Below are positions 23,668 through 33,659 of a DNA stretch of 64,000 bases, one piece after another. Position numbers and translations under genes: made by a program. Source of the DNA: Herminiimonas contaminans (GTDB lineage Bacteria; Pseudomonadota; Gammaproteobacteria; Burkholderiales; Burkholderiaceae_D); contig NZ_JADOEL010000007.1 in the NCBI RefSeq assembly GCF_015645465.1, positions 1 to 64,000 of the forward strand. The letters run 5' to 3'. The notes beneath the pieces are model-generated. The model had not been told where the DNA came from. It ran no database searches and saw only the letters and a program-made list of their open reading frames with translations. Position 1 is the stretch's first letter. Each line of letters opens with the position of its first letter.

Positions 23668-26600
23668 TCAGGACAGGTTAGGTGCGAGCCAGCGCTCTAC
23701 ATCTTCTTTCGCTACACCGCGACGTTGCGCCATATCGCTGACCTGGTCGTCACCTATCTTGCCGACCACGAAGTACTTCGCTTCCGGATGTGCAAAGTAG
23801 AAACCCGATACCGCCGCGCCCGGGAACATCGCGTAGGAATCGGTCAGCATCATGCCTATCTCTTCTGCCTGCAAGGTGTCGAACATTTCTCTCTTGACGG
23901 TGTGTTCAGGGCAAGCAGGATAGCCAGGAGCAGGGCGGATACCGCTGTACTCTTCCTTGATCAGCGCTTCATTCGCCAATTTTTCATCCGGCGCATAACC
24001 CCACAAGTCTTTACGCACACGTTCGTGCAAATGCTCGGCAAACGCTTCCGCCAGACGGTCCGCCAGCGACTTCAGCATGATGGATGAATAGTCGTCATGC
24101 GCATCTTCGAAACGTTTTTCATACTTCTCGATACCCAGGCCAGCGGTCACCGCAAACAAACCAATGTAGTCGGCAACACCGGATGACTTGGGCGCAATGA
24201 AATCAGCCAGACACTGGTTAGGGCGTGCGACACCATCGATCACCGGCTTCACGGTTTGCTGGCGCACACCATAGTAGGTGAACGCAACTTGTGTGCGGGT
24301 CTCATCGGTATAGATTTCGATATCGTCGTCATTCACTGAATTGGCCGGCAGCAGTGCAATCACACCATTCGCCTGCAACCAGCGACCTTCGATGACTTTC
24401 TTCAGCAGGGCCTGGCCTTCGGCAAATACCTTGGTCGCCGCCTCGCCCACCACTTCATCCTTCAGGATGGCCGGATACGGACCCGCCAGATCCCAGGTCT
24501 GGAAGAACGGGCCCCAGTCTATGTACTGCGCGATGGTCGCCAGATCCACATTTTTGAAGACACGACGGCCGATGAATTTTGGTTTGACCGGTGCAAACTT
24601 ACCGGTGAATTCCAGCTTCATCTTGTTCGCACGCGCTTGTTCCAGCGTCAGCATAGGCACGGCTTTTTTATTGGCGTGTTGTTCGCGTATGCGTTCGTAA
24701 TCCGCTGCGATCTCGGCGATATAGGCGTCACGCTGTTCCGGTGTCAGCAACGATTGCGCAACCGAGACCGAACGCGAGGCATCCGGCACATACACCACCG
24801 GGCCGTCATAGTTGTGTGCGATCTTGACCGCAGTATGTGCGCGGCTGGTGGTTGCACCACCGATCAGCAAAGGCATTTTCAAACCACGGAAATATTCGTC
24901 GCGCTGCATTTCTTTCGCGACATAAGCCATCTCTTCCAGTGACGGTGTGATCAGGCCGGAGAGACCGATGATGTCGGCGTTCTCTTCCTTGGCTTTGGCC
25001 AGGATTTCGGAGCACGGCACCATCACGCCCATGTTCACGACTTCAAAGTTATTACATTGCAGCACGACCGACACAATGTTTTTGCCGATATCGTGCACAT
25101 CGCCCTTGACGGTCGCGATGACGATCTTGCCTTTTGGTTTGCTGACGATGCCGGTCTGTTCCTGCAGCAAACGCTTTTCTTCTTCGATGAACGGAATCAG
25201 ATGCGCGACCGCCTGCTTCATCACGCGCGCCGATTTCACCACCTGCGGCAAGAACATCTTGCCCTGCCCGAACAGGTCGCCGACGATGTTCATGCCATCC
25301 ATCAGCGGACCTTCGATCACATGGATAGGACGACCGCCATTCGTCAACAATTGCTGACGCGCTTCTTCGGTGTCTTCCACGATCCATTGCGTGATGCCCT
25401 GTACCAGCGCATGTGCGAGGCGCTCCTGCACGGTACCGTTACGCCATTCCAGCGTGGCTTCTTCCTTCTTGTCGCCAGCCTTCAGCGTCGCCGCAATTTC
25501 AATCATGCGTTCGGTCGCATCTTCGCGGCGATTCAGCACCACGTCTTCGACTCGCTCGCGCAATTCTGCCGGCAAGTTGTCATAGACGCCGACCATGCCT
25601 GCATTGACGATACCCATCGTCATGCCGGCCTTGATCGCGTGATACAGGAACACTGTGTGTATCGCTTCACGTGCCGGGTCATTGCCGCGGAAGCTGAAAC
25701 TGACGTTGGATACACCGCCACTGATTTTTGCGTGCGGCAGGTTTTCCTTGATCCAGCGTACCGAGTTGATGAAATCAACTGCATAGTTATTGTGTTCTTC
25801 GATACCGGTCGCGATCGCGAAAATGTTCGGATCAAAGATGATGTCTTCCGGCGGGAAATCCACTTCATTCACCAGCAGCCAATATGCTCGTTCGCAGATT
25901 TCTATCTTGCGCTCAAAAGTATCGGCCTGACCGCGTTCATCAAACGCCATGACGATGACCGCGGCACCGTAGCGACGGCACAGCTTGGCTTCATGCAGGA
26001 ATTTCTCTTCGCCTTCCTTCATCGAAATCGAGTTGACGATGGCTTTGCCCTGCACGCATTTCAAACCCGCTTCGATCACCGACCATTTCGACGAGTCGAT
26101 CATGATAGGCACGCGTGCGATATCCGGTTCGGAGGCGACCAGGTTCAGGAAACGCGACATCGCAGCCTGCGAATCCAGCATCGCTTCATCCATATTGATA
26201 TCGATGATTTGCGCGCCGTTCTCAACCTGCTGGCGTGCGACTGCCAAGGCTTCATCGTATTGTTCGTTGATGATGAGACGTGCGAATGCTTTCGAGCCGG
26301 TGACGTTGGTACGTTCACCGACGTTGACGAACAAGGACTGGTCATCAATGATAAAAGGCTCGAGGCCGGACAGCTTCAGGGTCGGCTCTACCGTCGGGAT
26401 CACGCGTGGCGCGATGGTCTTCACAGTCTCGGCGATCGCCTTGATATGGTCAGGTGTAGTACCGCAGCAACCACCGGCCACGTTGACGAAACCACTCTCT
26501 GCGAAATCTTTCAGCAACGACGAGGTCACATCCGGCGTTTCATCGAAGCCGGTATCGCTCATAGGATTAGGCAAACCCGCATTCGGATAGATACAAACAT

Positions 26601-27426
26601 AAGTGTCCGCTATCTTCGATAACTCTTCCGCATACGGACGCATCAGCGCCGCACCGAGTGCGCAGTTCAGGCCGACCGTCAGCGGCTTCGCATGGCGAAT
26701 GGAATGCCAGAACGCAGGCACAGTCTGGCCGGACAGGATACGGCCCGAAGCATCGGTCACCGTACCGGAAATCATGATGGGCAAACGCTTGCCGGATTCT
26801 TCGAAGAACTGGTCGATCGCGAACAATGCAGCCTTGCAGTTCAGCGTATCGAAAATGGTTTCGACCAGCAGCACGTCAGCACCGCCTTCGACTAGGCCAC
26901 GGGTCTGATCCAGATACGCAGCGACCAGTTGATCAAAGGTGACGTTACGCGCAGCAGGATCGTTCACATCAGGTGAAATCGACGCAGTCTTCGGTGTAGG
27001 TCCGAGTGCACCCGCGACAAAGCGCGGCTTGTCCGGTGTCGAATACTTGTCGCAGGCAGCACGCGCCAGGCGCGCTGAAGCCACGTTCATTTCATAGGCC
27101 AGATGACCCATGTGGTAATCGTCTTGCGCAACGGTGGTGGCACCGAAGGTATTCGATTCGATCAGGTCGGCACCGGCGGCCAGGTATTGTTCATGGATCT
27201 GGCTGATGACGTCCGGACGTGTCAGCGACAGCAATTCATTATTGCCTTTGACGAACAGCTCCTTGCCCGGCACCGCGAAGTCAGCGAAACGCGTACCGCG
27301 ATAATCCGCTTCCGTCAGCTTGTATTGCTGAATCATGGTTCCCATCGCGCCATCCAGGATCAGGATGCGGCGCGCCATCAGGTCGCGCAGGAGAACTTCG
27401 GTAGGGCAGAGTGCGTCGCGTTTCAT
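23668..27426 (-). CDS. metH: Cobalamin-dependent methionine synthase MetH
   Basis: This 1252-aa modular enzyme transfers methyl from 5-methyl-tetrahydrofolate to homocysteine through cobalamin. In order: homocysteine domain (zinc Cys in GGCCGT), folate pterin-binding domain ([11 protein letters not shown]), cobalamin cap and Rossmann domain with [10 protein letters not shown] (His ligand), and the SAM-binding reactivation domain at the C-terminus ([12 protein letters not shown]). The length fits full MetH (about 1230 aa). It lies downstream of the ctlX gene on the same strand with a hairpin terminator between. I saw no cobalamin or SAH riboswitch in the upstream 190 bp. Confidence 0.97.
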   Translation of the reverse strand: MKRDALCPTEVLLRDLMARRILILDGAMGTMIQQYKLTEADYRGTRFADFAVPGKELFVKGNNELLSLTRPDVISQIHEQYLAAGADLIESNTFGATTVAQDDYHMGHLAYEMNVASARLARAACDKYSTPDKPRFVAGALGPTPKTASISPDVNDPAARNVTFDQLVAAYLDQTRGLVEGGADVLLVETIFDTLNCKAALFAIDQFFEESGKRLPIMISGTVTDASGRILSGQTVPAFWHSIRHAKPLTVGLNCALGAALMRPYAEELSKIADTYVCIYPNAGLPNPMSDTGFDETPDVTSSLLKDFAESGFVNVAGGCCGTTPDHIKAIAETVKTIAPRVIPTVEPTLKLSGLEPFIIDDQSLFVNVGERTNVTGSKAFARLIINEQYDEALAVARQQVENGAQIIDINMDEAMLDSQAAMSRFLNLVASEPDIARVPIMIDSSKWSVIEAGLKCVQGKAIVNSISMKEGEEKFLHEAKLCRRYGAAVIVMAFDERGQADTFERKIEICERAYWLLVNEVDFPPEDIIFDPNIFAIATGIEEHNNYAVDFINSVRWIKENLPHAKISGGVSNVSFSFRGNDPAREAIHTVFLYHAIKAGMTMGIVNAGMVGVYDNLPAELRERVEDVVLNRREDATERMIEIAATLKAGDKKEEATLEWRNGTVQERLAHALVQGITQWIVEDTEEARQQLLTNGGRPIHVIEGPLMDGMNIVGDLFGQGKMFLPQVVKSARVMKQAVAHLIPFIEEEKRLLQEQTGIVSKPKGKIVIATVKGDVHDIGKNIVSVVLQCNNFEVVNMGVMVPCSEILAKAKEENADIIGLSGLITPSLEEMAYVAKEMQRDEYFRGLKMPLLIGGATTSRAHTAVKIAHNYDGPVVYVPDASRSVSVAQSLLTPEQRDAYIAEIAADYERIREQHANKKAVPMLTLEQARANKMKLEFTGKFAPVKPKFIGRRVFKNVDLATIAQYIDWGPFFQTWDLAGPYPAILKDEVVGEAATKVFAEGQALLKKVIEGRWLQANGVIALLPANSVNDDDIEIYTDETRTQVAFTYYGVRQQTVKPVIDGVARPNQCLADFIAPKSSGVADYIGLFAVTAGLGIEKYEKRFEDAHDDYSSIMLKSLADRLAEAFAEHLHERVRKDLWGYAPDEKLANEALIKEEYSGIRPAPGYPACPEHTVKREMFDTLQAEEIGMMLTDSYAMFPGAAVSGFYFAHPEAKYFVVGKIGDDQVSDMAQRRGVAKEDVERWLAPNLS

Positions 27427-27469
27427 CTTTAATTCTTTATCTATTCGTTATCGGTTCAGCCACATAAAG

Positions 27470-27500
27470 ACAAAAACCCGGACACAGGCTGCGCCGGGTT
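27470..27500 (-). terminator. Intrinsic terminator between the ctlX-like gene and metH
   Basis: Reading leftward, AACCCGG and CCGGGTT form the stem, followed by TTTTT. It lies about 120 bp after the upstream gene's stop and about 45 bp before the metH ATG. It may end the rocD-ctlX transcript or act as an attenuator in a metH leader. Confidence 0.6.
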
Positions 27501-27621
27501 GTACGTGTATGAAAACTAAGGACAAATTATACGCCAAAGCCCCGCTCCCCAGTCGCTTCCGGGGCGAGCTGCCATGCTTTACTTGGCATTTCCGCAACAG
27601 GCCGTATGGGCTGCGGGAGGA

Positions 27622-28497
27622 CTAAAGGGCAGCAGTTGCCTCCACTACGTGGCCAGAGCCGGAATGCAAAGTACGTGGCTCGTTCATTTTAAGGGTCAGG
27701 CATTTAGCCGCGCCACCTGCCTTCATGAACTCGGTCAGCGCAATTTGCTGCACGGTGTAGCCCCAGCGTTCCAGTTGCGCACACAGGGCTGGTGAAGCCT
27801 GGTTCAGGAACACATGTTTACCACTGTTGACTGCGTTGCAAGCAAAGCTGAGTGCATCCTGCTGCGTCACTGCATAACGTTTGTGCGCAGGAACACGCGC
27901 CGCGATGCGCTCTTGCGCAGCAGCATCAAACGCGCTGGGGTAGTACAACAGATAACCACCCTGCAAAGGACAGAAGCAGGTGTCCAGATGATAGAAGCGC
28001 GGATCAGCCAGCTTCAGCGGCTGCACCTCTATCTCCAGCATGTCGGCAATGACAGCGGCACAGCCTATATCCGAGCGATGGCCATGACCCAGCCACAAGA
28101 GTTCACTGCCACGATCCAGCAAGGCATCACCCGCACCTTCGAATGGCAAACCCGCAGGCATGCGCAACACCTGCAAACCACGCGCCGCAAACCAGGCCGC
28201 GAAGTGCGCTTCTTCCGCTTGCCGCTCCACATGCTTGAACGCTGACAAAATCACTTTATCGTCGAGTACCAGTCCGCCGTTTGCAGTGAACACCATATCC
28301 GGCACGCCGGCTGCAGACGGCATGCAGTCGACTCGCGCCACGCTGCGCAGCGCGTGCACCAGTTCCTGCCATTGTCCCTGCGCCGTCAGGCGATCGCCAT
28401 GTGCGACATTGCCTTCCATCCAGGGATTGATGATGTAAGCGACTTCGAAGTGCTCAGGTGCGCACATCAGGAAGGTATCCTGCGTGATTGTTGTCAT
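27622..28497 (-). CDS. ctlX: CtlX-type amidinotransferase/dimethylarginine-hydrolase-like enzyme
   Basis: This 291-aa guanidino-modifying enzyme has the pentein fold. Motifs include INPWMEG, PDMVFTANGG (substrate carboxylate binding), the catalytic His in YHLDTCFCPL and the nucleophile Cys in GGAAKCLTLK. Family members hydrolyse citrulline, arginine or methylated arginine to ornithine or citrulline. I chose the ATG that overlaps the rocD stop (ATGA) because GGAGG lies just upstream. Coupling to ornithine aminotransferase suggests a short route from arginine-like compounds to glutamate semialdehyde. Confidence 0.85.
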   Translation of the reverse strand: MTTITQDTFLMCAPEHFEVAYIINPWMEGNVAHGDRLTAQGQWQELVHALRSVARVDCMPSAAGVPDMVFTANGGLVLDDKVILSAFKHVERQAEEAHFAAWFAARGLQVLRMPAGLPFEGAGDALLDRGSELLWLGHGHRSDIGCAAVIADMLEIEVQPLKLADPRFYHLDTCFCPLQGGYLLYYPSAFDAAAQERIAARVPAHKRYAVTQQDALSFACNAVNSGKHVFLNQASPALCAQLERWGYTVQQIALTEFMKAGGAAKCLTLKMNEPRTLHSGSGHVVEATAAL

Positions 28498-29720
28498 GTG
28501 CAAACCTCCATATGTGTGGTCGGAAACGTTGCGAATACGTGCTCGATGATGTGCAAGGCAGCATCGACCTCATCCGCGCTGATAATCAGTGGCGGAGCGA
28601 AGCGCACCACGGTGTGATGCGTTTCTTTCGATAGGATGCCGTTCTCCATCAGGCGTTCACAAAAAGTACGCGCCGAGATCAAATCGGGATCCAGTTCCAG
28701 TCCTATCAACAAACCCTTGCCACGCACACCGCGCACTGCCGGATGCCGTATCGCACGCAAACCTGCGCGCAACTGCTGACCGCGCAGCTCCGCCGCCTCT
28801 ATCAATTCGCCATCGCGCAATAACGACAAGGCCGCATAAGCAACCGCCGCGGACAAAGCATTCCCACCGAAGGTGCTGCCATGGTCGCCAGGCGTAAACA
28901 CATCCATCACATCGCTGCGCGCGAGGAAAGCCGAGACTGGCAACAGCCCACCGCCAAGTGCCTTGCCGAGGATCAGGCCGTCCGGCCGTATGCCTTCATG
29001 GTCGCAAGCCAGCAAACGCCCGCTGCGACCCAGCCCGGTTTGCACTTCATCGCAGATCAGCAAGACATTACGACGCGTACAGATCTCGCGGCATTGCGCG
29101 AGGTAGCCATCCGGCGGCACGATGATGCCGCCTTCGCCCTGTATCGGCTCAACCAGAAAAGCTGCGGTGCGTGATGTGATCGCTGCTTCCAGTGCCGCTG
29201 CATCGCCATAAGGAATAGTCACGAAGCCACCGTCGAACGGGCCGAAACCGTCGCGATATTGCGCTTCCGAAGAAAAGCCGACGATGGTGGTGCTGCGTCC
29301 GGCAAAATTACCGGCACAGACAATAATTTGCGCCTGTTGATCCGGCACGCCCTTGACCTGATAGGCCCATTTGCGTGCCGCTTTCAATGAGGTCTCGACC
29401 GCCTCGGTACCGCTGTTCATGGGCAGCGCCTTGGCCATACCCGTCATCTCGCACAGCAGTTGCAGGAACTTGCCTAGCTGATCGCTGTAAAAGGCACGTG
29501 AGGTCACGGCCAATTGCCCAGCCTGATGCGTAAGTGCAGCGACCAGTGCCGGATGGCTATGGCCAAAACTGACGGCAGAGTAGGCCGACATCATGTCCAT
29601 ATAGCGCTTGCCGTCTTCATCCCATAACCAGACTCCGCGTCCCCTGCTTAATACCACCGGCAGCGGTGCGTAGTTATGCGCGCAGTAGCGATCTTCGAGT
29701 GCAATGCGTGGGCTGCTCAC
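28494..29720 (-). CDS. rocD: Ornithine aminotransferase
   Basis: This 408-aa class III PLP aminotransferase turns ornithine and 2-oxoglutarate into glutamate semialdehyde and glutamate. Signatures are MNSGTEAVETSLKAARKW, CDEVQTGLGRSG and the PLP lysine in LILGKALGGG. The start is the GTG preceded by GAGGAGG (product MSSPRIALEDRY), which gives the family's usual length. A far upstream start would add 105 non-homologous residues across the divergent promoter. It is co-translated with the ctlX-like gene and divergent from the Lrp-type regulator. Confidence 0.93.
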   Translation of the reverse strand: MSSPRIALEDRYCAHNYAPLPVVLSRGRGVWLWDEDGKRYMDMMSAYSAVSFGHSHPALVAALTHQAGQLAVTSRAFYSDQLGKFLQLLCEMTGMAKALPMNSGTEAVETSLKAARKWAYQVKGVPDQQAQIIVCAGNFAGRSTTIVGFSSEAQYRDGFGPFDGGFVTIPYGDAAALEAAITSRTAAFLVEPIQGEGGIIVPPDGYLAQCREICTRRNVLLICDEVQTGLGRSGRLLACDHEGIRPDGLILGKALGGGLLPVSAFLARSDVMDVFTPGDHGSTFGGNALSAAVAYAALSLLRDGELIEAAELRGQQLRAGLRAIRHPAVRGVRGKGLLIGLELDPDLISARTFCERLMENGILSKETHHTVVRFAPPLIISADEVDAALHIIEHVFATFPTTHMEVCT

Positions 29721-29791
29721 GATGGCCTCCTCAAGGAAACAGGACAGGGCAATGACGACTACATGGTAAGGCTTATTTAGTGAAATATTTC

Positions 29792-29807
29792 TGCGTTTTT
29801 GAACGCA
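29792..29807. promoter_or_regulatory. Putative operator for the Lrp-type regulator in the rocD/lrp intergenic region
   Basis: TGCGTT-TTTG-AACGCA is a perfect 6-bp inverted repeat in an AT-rich context, between the divergent rocD and regulator genes. TATAAA lies 8 bp to its right and could be the -10 of the regulator. Lrp/AsnC proteins bind such short palindromes. Assignment is by position. Confidence 0.45.
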
Positions 29808-29851
29808 AATTAGGTATAAAGTGAACGTATCTTGCACGCAAGGAGGGATTT

Positions 29852-30319
29852 GTGGAGAAATTCGACCGTTATGATCGTATCCTGCTGCAAACCCTGCAAA
29901 ACAAGGGGCGCGCTTCCAATGTGGAGCTATCCGAGCAGGTGAACCTGTCGCCGCCGCAATGCTATCGACGCGTGCAAAGGCTGGAACAGGAAGGGGTGAT
30001 ACGCGGCTATAGCGCGCAAGTCGATGCAGCAGCACTCGGGCTGGGCGTGACGGCTTTCGTGAACCTCAACATCGCGCGTGAGCAATTCAAGCAAGTGCGC
30101 GAACTGGAAAAGGCGATCCGGCAATTTCCGGAAATCCTCGAGTGTTACACCATCTCCGGTGACTTCGATTATTTGCTGAAGGTGGTGGCGGTGGATCTCA
30201 AGTCACTGTCGTCTTTCCTGACCGACCGGCTGATGCAAGTACCCGGCGTCGCTGGTGTACGCTCGATGGTGTGCCTGGAAGAGATCAAACCCGCCAGCCC
30301 TTTACCGCTGCCGGATTAA
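29852..30319 (+). CDS. Lrp/AsnC-family transcriptional regulator
   Basis: This 155-aa regulator has an N-terminal winged HTH (DRILLQTLQNKGRASNVELSEQVNLSPPQCYRRVQRLE) and a C-terminal RAM/AsnC ligand-binding domain (ILECYTISGDFDYLLKVVA). The GTG start has AAGGAGGG upstream. Divergent placement from rocD-ctlX strongly suggests it controls that operon in response to arginine, ornithine or a related amino acid. Ligand is inferred. Confidence 0.92.
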   Translation: MEKFDRYDRILLQTLQNKGRASNVELSEQVNLSPPQCYRRVQRLEQEGVIRGYSAQVDAAALGLGVTAFVNLNIAREQFKQVRELEKAIRQFPEILECYTISGDFDYLLKVVAVDLKSLSSFLTDRLMQVPGVAGVRSMVCLEEIKPASPLPLPD

Positions 30320-30322
30320 CTC

Positions 30323-30736
30323 TTACTCCATCAAGCGACCGCGTTCGCCGCAACCTTGCAGTTTGCGCTTGCCTATCGTGACCTCAGCCGTCCACGGATA
30401 TTGAGCGCCTGACATATTGTCGATACAGACTTGCTGCAGCATGCGGATCTCGATAGTCGTATGTTCGTTGCGGGCTTTGTAAGTACGCGTGCTGTCCTCG
30501 TTTCCGAATTCCGAATACGGAAAGTATTCAGCTGTTTCACCCAGGCTCTCGAAACGTACCTTGCCGGAGTCTGCAGTGAATTTCCAGAATGGCTCATTGC
30601 CATGCGCCCACCAGATCACCACATTCGCCATCAGGAGGTTGCGTTCCGGCGCAGATTCCGGCGTTCTCTCCTTGATGGCATCCGGACTTTGGCAGGCTGC
30701 CAGGAATAGCGTCAATAAGATCAGACCACGTCGCAT
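30323..30736 (-). CDS. Lipoprotein of COG3650 type
   Basis: This 137-aa protein begins MRRGLILLTLFLAACQS with a lipobox LAAC. The mature part has GNEPFW, the hallmark of COG3650 envelope proteins often joined to HslJ/META or lysozyme-inhibitor-like domains. Two further cysteines in the C-terminal part (VCIDN, GCGER) may form a disulfide. I chose the ATG that starts a proper signal peptide, nine codons into the frame. It converges with the Lrp-type gene. Function unknown. Confidence 0.75.
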   Translation of the reverse strand: MRRGLILLTLFLAACQSPDAIKERTPESAPERNLLMANVVIWWAHGNEPFWKFTADSGKVRFESLGETAEYFPYSEFGNEDSTRTYKARNEHTTIEIRMLQQVCIDNMSGAQYPWTAEVTIGKRKLQGCGERGRLME

Positions 30737-30778
30737 CGCATAGCTCCAGTCTTTGCAGATCAAACAGAGTGTATGAAC

Positions 30779-31729
30779 TTACTGGAAGCGCTTGTCTTCC
30801 AGCGTAAAACCTTTGAGGAATTCAACTGCCGACAAACGTTTGCCGCCCGGTTTCTGCAGCTCGGTGACACGCAAGGCGCCATCGCCACAGGCAACGATGA
30901 CACCATCATGCGGATTGGCTGCGATCACCTGCCCAGGTGGCAATTGATTCGATGCCGGCACAGCTTGCGCATGCCAGAACTTGATGAGGGTACCGTCGCA
31001 GGTCGCAGCAGCTCCGGGGAAGGGATTGAAGGCGCGTATCTTGCGCGCCAGTTGCTCCGCGGGTTGCGTGAAATCCAGCGTCGCTTCCTCTTTCAAAATC
31101 TTCGCCGCATAGTTCGCGCCATCCGGCTGCGGCACCGCATGCAAATCGCCTTGCTCCATCTCGCGCAAGGTCTGCACAATCATCTCACCACCCAGCGTCG
31201 CCAACTTGTCATGCAGGCTGGCAGTCGTGTCATCAGCTGCAATCGGCAAGCGTTGCATCGCCAGCATAGGTCCGGTATCCAGCCCCAGCTCCATCTTCAT
31301 GATGGTGACGCCGGTTTCTGCATCGCCACTTTCTATCGCACGATGGATAGGCGCAGCACCGCGCCAGCGCGGTAGCAGGGAAGCGTGGATGTTGATGCAA
31401 CCACGTGGTGGAATATCGAGTATCGATTGCGGCAGGATCAGGCCATAAGCCGCCACTACCATCACATCATGCGGCGTGGCCTTGAGCAGTGCGTGTGCTT
31501 CTGCTGCCACCTCGGGATATTTGCCATCCAGGCGCAGGGAGACTGGTTGCGCCACCGGAATGTCATGCGCCAGCGCAAATTGCTTGACCGCGGATGCGTG
31601 CAATTGCATGCCGCGACCGGCAGGGCGATCCGGCTGTGTGAGCACCAGCGGGATTTCAAAGCCTGCAGCGTGCAAAGCCTCAAGGGCGACTGCCGCGAAT
31701 TCCGGCGTGCCGGCAAAAATGATTTTCAT
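30779..31729 (-). CDS. fmt: Methionyl-tRNA formyltransferase
   Basis: This 316-aa enzyme formylates Met-tRNAi using 10-formyl-tetrahydrofolate. Signatures are [15 protein letters not shown] at the N-terminus, the catalytic region [20 protein letters not shown] and D-T-G-P-M, and the C-terminal OB domain ([13 protein letters not shown]). It lies 96 bp downstream of def, the usual def-fmt pair. The length fits the family. Confidence 0.96.
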   Translation of the reverse strand: MKIIFAGTPEFAAVALEALHAAGFEIPLVLTQPDRPAGRGMQLHASAVKQFALAHDIPVAQPVSLRLDGKYPEVAAEAHALLKATPHDVMVVAAYGLILPQSILDIPPRGCINIHASLLPRWRGAAPIHRAIESGDAETGVTIMKMELGLDTGPMLAMQRLPIAADDTTASLHDKLATLGGEMIVQTLREMEQGDLHAVPQPDGANYAAKILKEEATLDFTQPAEQLARKIRAFNPFPGAAATCDGTLIKFWHAQAVPASNQLPPGQVIAANPHDGVIVACGDGALRVTELQKPGGKRLSAVEFLKGFTLEDKRFQ

Positions 31730-31800
31730 GGGATGGATTGTAGTACGGGCAGCGCCGGATGCGAACCCGGGCGTGCCTAATGATATTAACGAGGGGAACT

Positions 31801-31819
31801 GCAGGCCCGATGGGCCTGC
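31801..31819. other. Perfect hairpin between def and fmt
   Basis: GCAGGCCC pairs with GGGCCTGC around GAT, 6 bp after the def stop. No T-run follows in the direction of def, so it is unlikely to be a full terminator. It may stabilise or attenuate the def-fmt message. Confidence 0.5.
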
Positions 31820-31825
31820 CAGTGA

Positions 31826-32362
31826 TCAGCGCTGTGCAACGCGCTGTTTATTGGCGCGGTTCAACTCGCGCTCTTCCTTGATCATCTTGGCTTTGATGCG
31901 ATTGCGCTTGAGCGGCGACAGGTATTCGACAAAAACCTTGCCCTTGAGGTGATCCATTTCGTGCTGGATACACACTGCCAACAAGCCATCTGCCTGCAAC
32001 TCGAAGGGCTGGCCGTCCGCATCAAAAGCCCGCACTTTGACTTCGGCATGACGCTCGACGCCATCGTAGACGCCAGGTACCGACAGGCAACCTTCGTCGT
32101 AGACCTTCATTTCCGGGCTGGCCCAGATGATTTCCGGATTGATGTAGGCGCGCAGTTCGGTACGGGATTCCGAGGTATCGATCACGATGACCTGTTCATG
32201 CACGTCGACTTGCGAAGCGGCCAGGCCCACGCCCGGCGCGTCGTACATGGTCTCTGCCATGTCTGCGACCAGGGTTTTGATGCGTTCATCGAACACGGTG
32301 ACTGGCTTCGCAACTTTATGCAGCCGTGGATCGGGATAACGCAAGATATTTAATATGGACAT
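31826..32362 (-). CDS. def: Peptide deformylase
   Basis: This 178-aa metalloenzyme removes the formyl group from new proteins. All three motifs are present: GVGLAASQ (motif I), EGCLSVPG (motif II with metal Cys) and HEMDH (motif III, HExxH). The C-terminal helix ([18 protein letters not shown]) is longer than minimal forms and is typical of type 1 enzymes. It is paired with fmt downstream and divergent from the LysM gene. Confidence 0.96.
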   Translation of the reverse strand: MSILNILRYPDPRLHKVAKPVTVFDERIKTLVADMAETMYDAPGVGLAASQVDVHEQVIVIDTSESRTELRAYINPEIIWASPEMKVYDEGCLSVPGVYDGVERHAEVKVRAFDADGQPFELQADGLLAVCIQHEMDHLKGKVFVEYLSPLKRNRIKAKMIKEERELNRANKQRVAQR

Positions 32363-32539
32363 ACGTGCTTTTGCGCAACATGGCGACTGGTTGAGAGCGT
32401 GGTTCTTCTTGCTACTTCAATGATTTATGTGCAGAATTTGATTCAATTTGGCAAGTTTTTTGACGAATTCCTTGATTCGTTATTAACATGCAGCAGCGCG
32501 GTAATGGCGTCACAATAGGTCAAGCTCACCGGACAAACC

Positions 32540-33640
32540 ATGAAAAATTTTAGCACAGCTGCACTCTTCCTAGCATTTGTCTCAGCCGTCATACCCGTCA
32601 GCGCACTTTCCCAAACAGCAACAAACAGCACTCCGGGCAGTACCCGTTGCACTTTCTTGCCAAATGCACCAGATCAGCACGTGGTAGTACGCGGCGATAC
32701 CTTGTGGGACATTTCTGGAAAATTCCTGCAGCGGCCGTGGTGCTGGCCACAGGTCTGGGACATGAATCGTGACCAGATACGCAATCCGCACTGGATCTAT
32801 CCTGGCCAAATCGTCTATTTCGACCGGGTTGCCGGCAAACTGCGCCTCGGCAAAGGCGTAGGCACAGACAATAGTGGTGTGCCTACCGTGCGCCTGTCGC
32901 CGCAAGTTCGTTCGACCGACGCGGCATCGGATGCCATCACCACCGTCTCCTTCAAATCAATAGAACAATTCCTGACCAAACCGCTGATAGTGGAGCTGAA
33001 CGAGCTGAAGGATGCACCACGCATAGTCGCCACACAGGAAGGCCACGTCTTCCTGGCGAATGGCGACAAAGCTTATGTACGCGGCGACCTGCAAGGCAAA
33101 ACCAGTTTTGAAGCCTTCCGCCCGGGCAAGCCACTCAAAGACCCGGTCACCAAGCAAATCATCGGCTATGAAGCCATGTACCTCGGCACACTCAAGGTGC
33201 AACGCGTCAGCAAGATCGATACCGAACCGCATACGCTGACTGTACTGACAGCGAAAGAAGAAATGGGCGTCGGCGACCGCCTGGTCCCGACCGAACCGAC
33301 ACCGTTCATCAATTACGCGCCACATGTACCGGCACAACAAACTGATGCGCGCATCATCTCGGTCTATGGCGGCGTATCGCAAGCCGGACAAAACCAGATC
33401 GTCGCCATCAATCGCGGCAGCAAGGATGGCATCGATATCGGTACCGTACTGGACCTGCGCCGCCTCGGCATGATGGTACCGGACCGTACCACCGGCAATG
33501 GCCGCGGCCTGATCAAGCTGCCGGATGAGCAATACGGCGAGCTCTTCATCTTCCGCGTATTCAATGGCATTTCCTACGGCCTGGTGATGCAGGTGCAGGA
33601 TACGGTGCAAGTCGGCGACATCGCCACCTCACCGGAATAA
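32540..33640 (+). CDS. LysM peptidoglycan-binding domain protein, secreted
   Basis: This 366-aa protein has a signal peptide (NFSTAALFLAFVSAVIPVSA) and a LysM motif at about 48-100 (VVRGDTLWDISGKFLQRPW...NPHWIYPGQIV). The remaining 260 residues are beta-rich and characteristic of a betaproteobacterial LysM family found next to dprA. It probably binds peptidoglycan in the periplasm. TTGACG with TATTAA 15 bp downstream (32460-32486) is a weak promoter candidate. It ends 19 bp before dprA, so the two are likely co-transcribed. Confidence 0.88.
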   Translation: MKNFSTAALFLAFVSAVIPVSALSQTATNSTPGSTRCTFLPNAPDQHVVVRGDTLWDISGKFLQRPWCWPQVWDMNRDQIRNPHWIYPGQIVYFDRVAGKLRLGKGVGTDNSGVPTVRLSPQVRSTDAASDAITTVSFKSIEQFLTKPLIVELNELKDAPRIVATQEGHVFLANGDKAYVRGDLQGKTSFEAFRPGKPLKDPVTKQIIGYEAMYLGTLKVQRVSKIDTEPHTLTVLTAKEEMGVGDRLVPTEPTPFINYAPHVPAQQTDARIISVYGGVSQAGQNQIVAINRGSKDGIDIGTVLDLRRLGMMVPDRTTGNGRGLIKLPDEQYGELFIFRVFNGISYGLVMQVQDTVQVGDIATSPE

Positions 33641-33659
33641 ACCACAGGACACGCCACGC

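Noticed and set aside
25057-26622. Long open frame (521 codons) on the plus strand across metH
   Set aside because: It lies fully antisense to conserved metH codons. Its composition is that of a shadow frame in high-GC sequence, and it has no recognisable domain.
23668-27620. Cobalamin, SAM or SAH riboswitch upstream of metH
   Set aside because: The 190 bp before metH contain only a simple hairpin with a T-run. None of the conserved core boxes of these riboswitches was recognisable.
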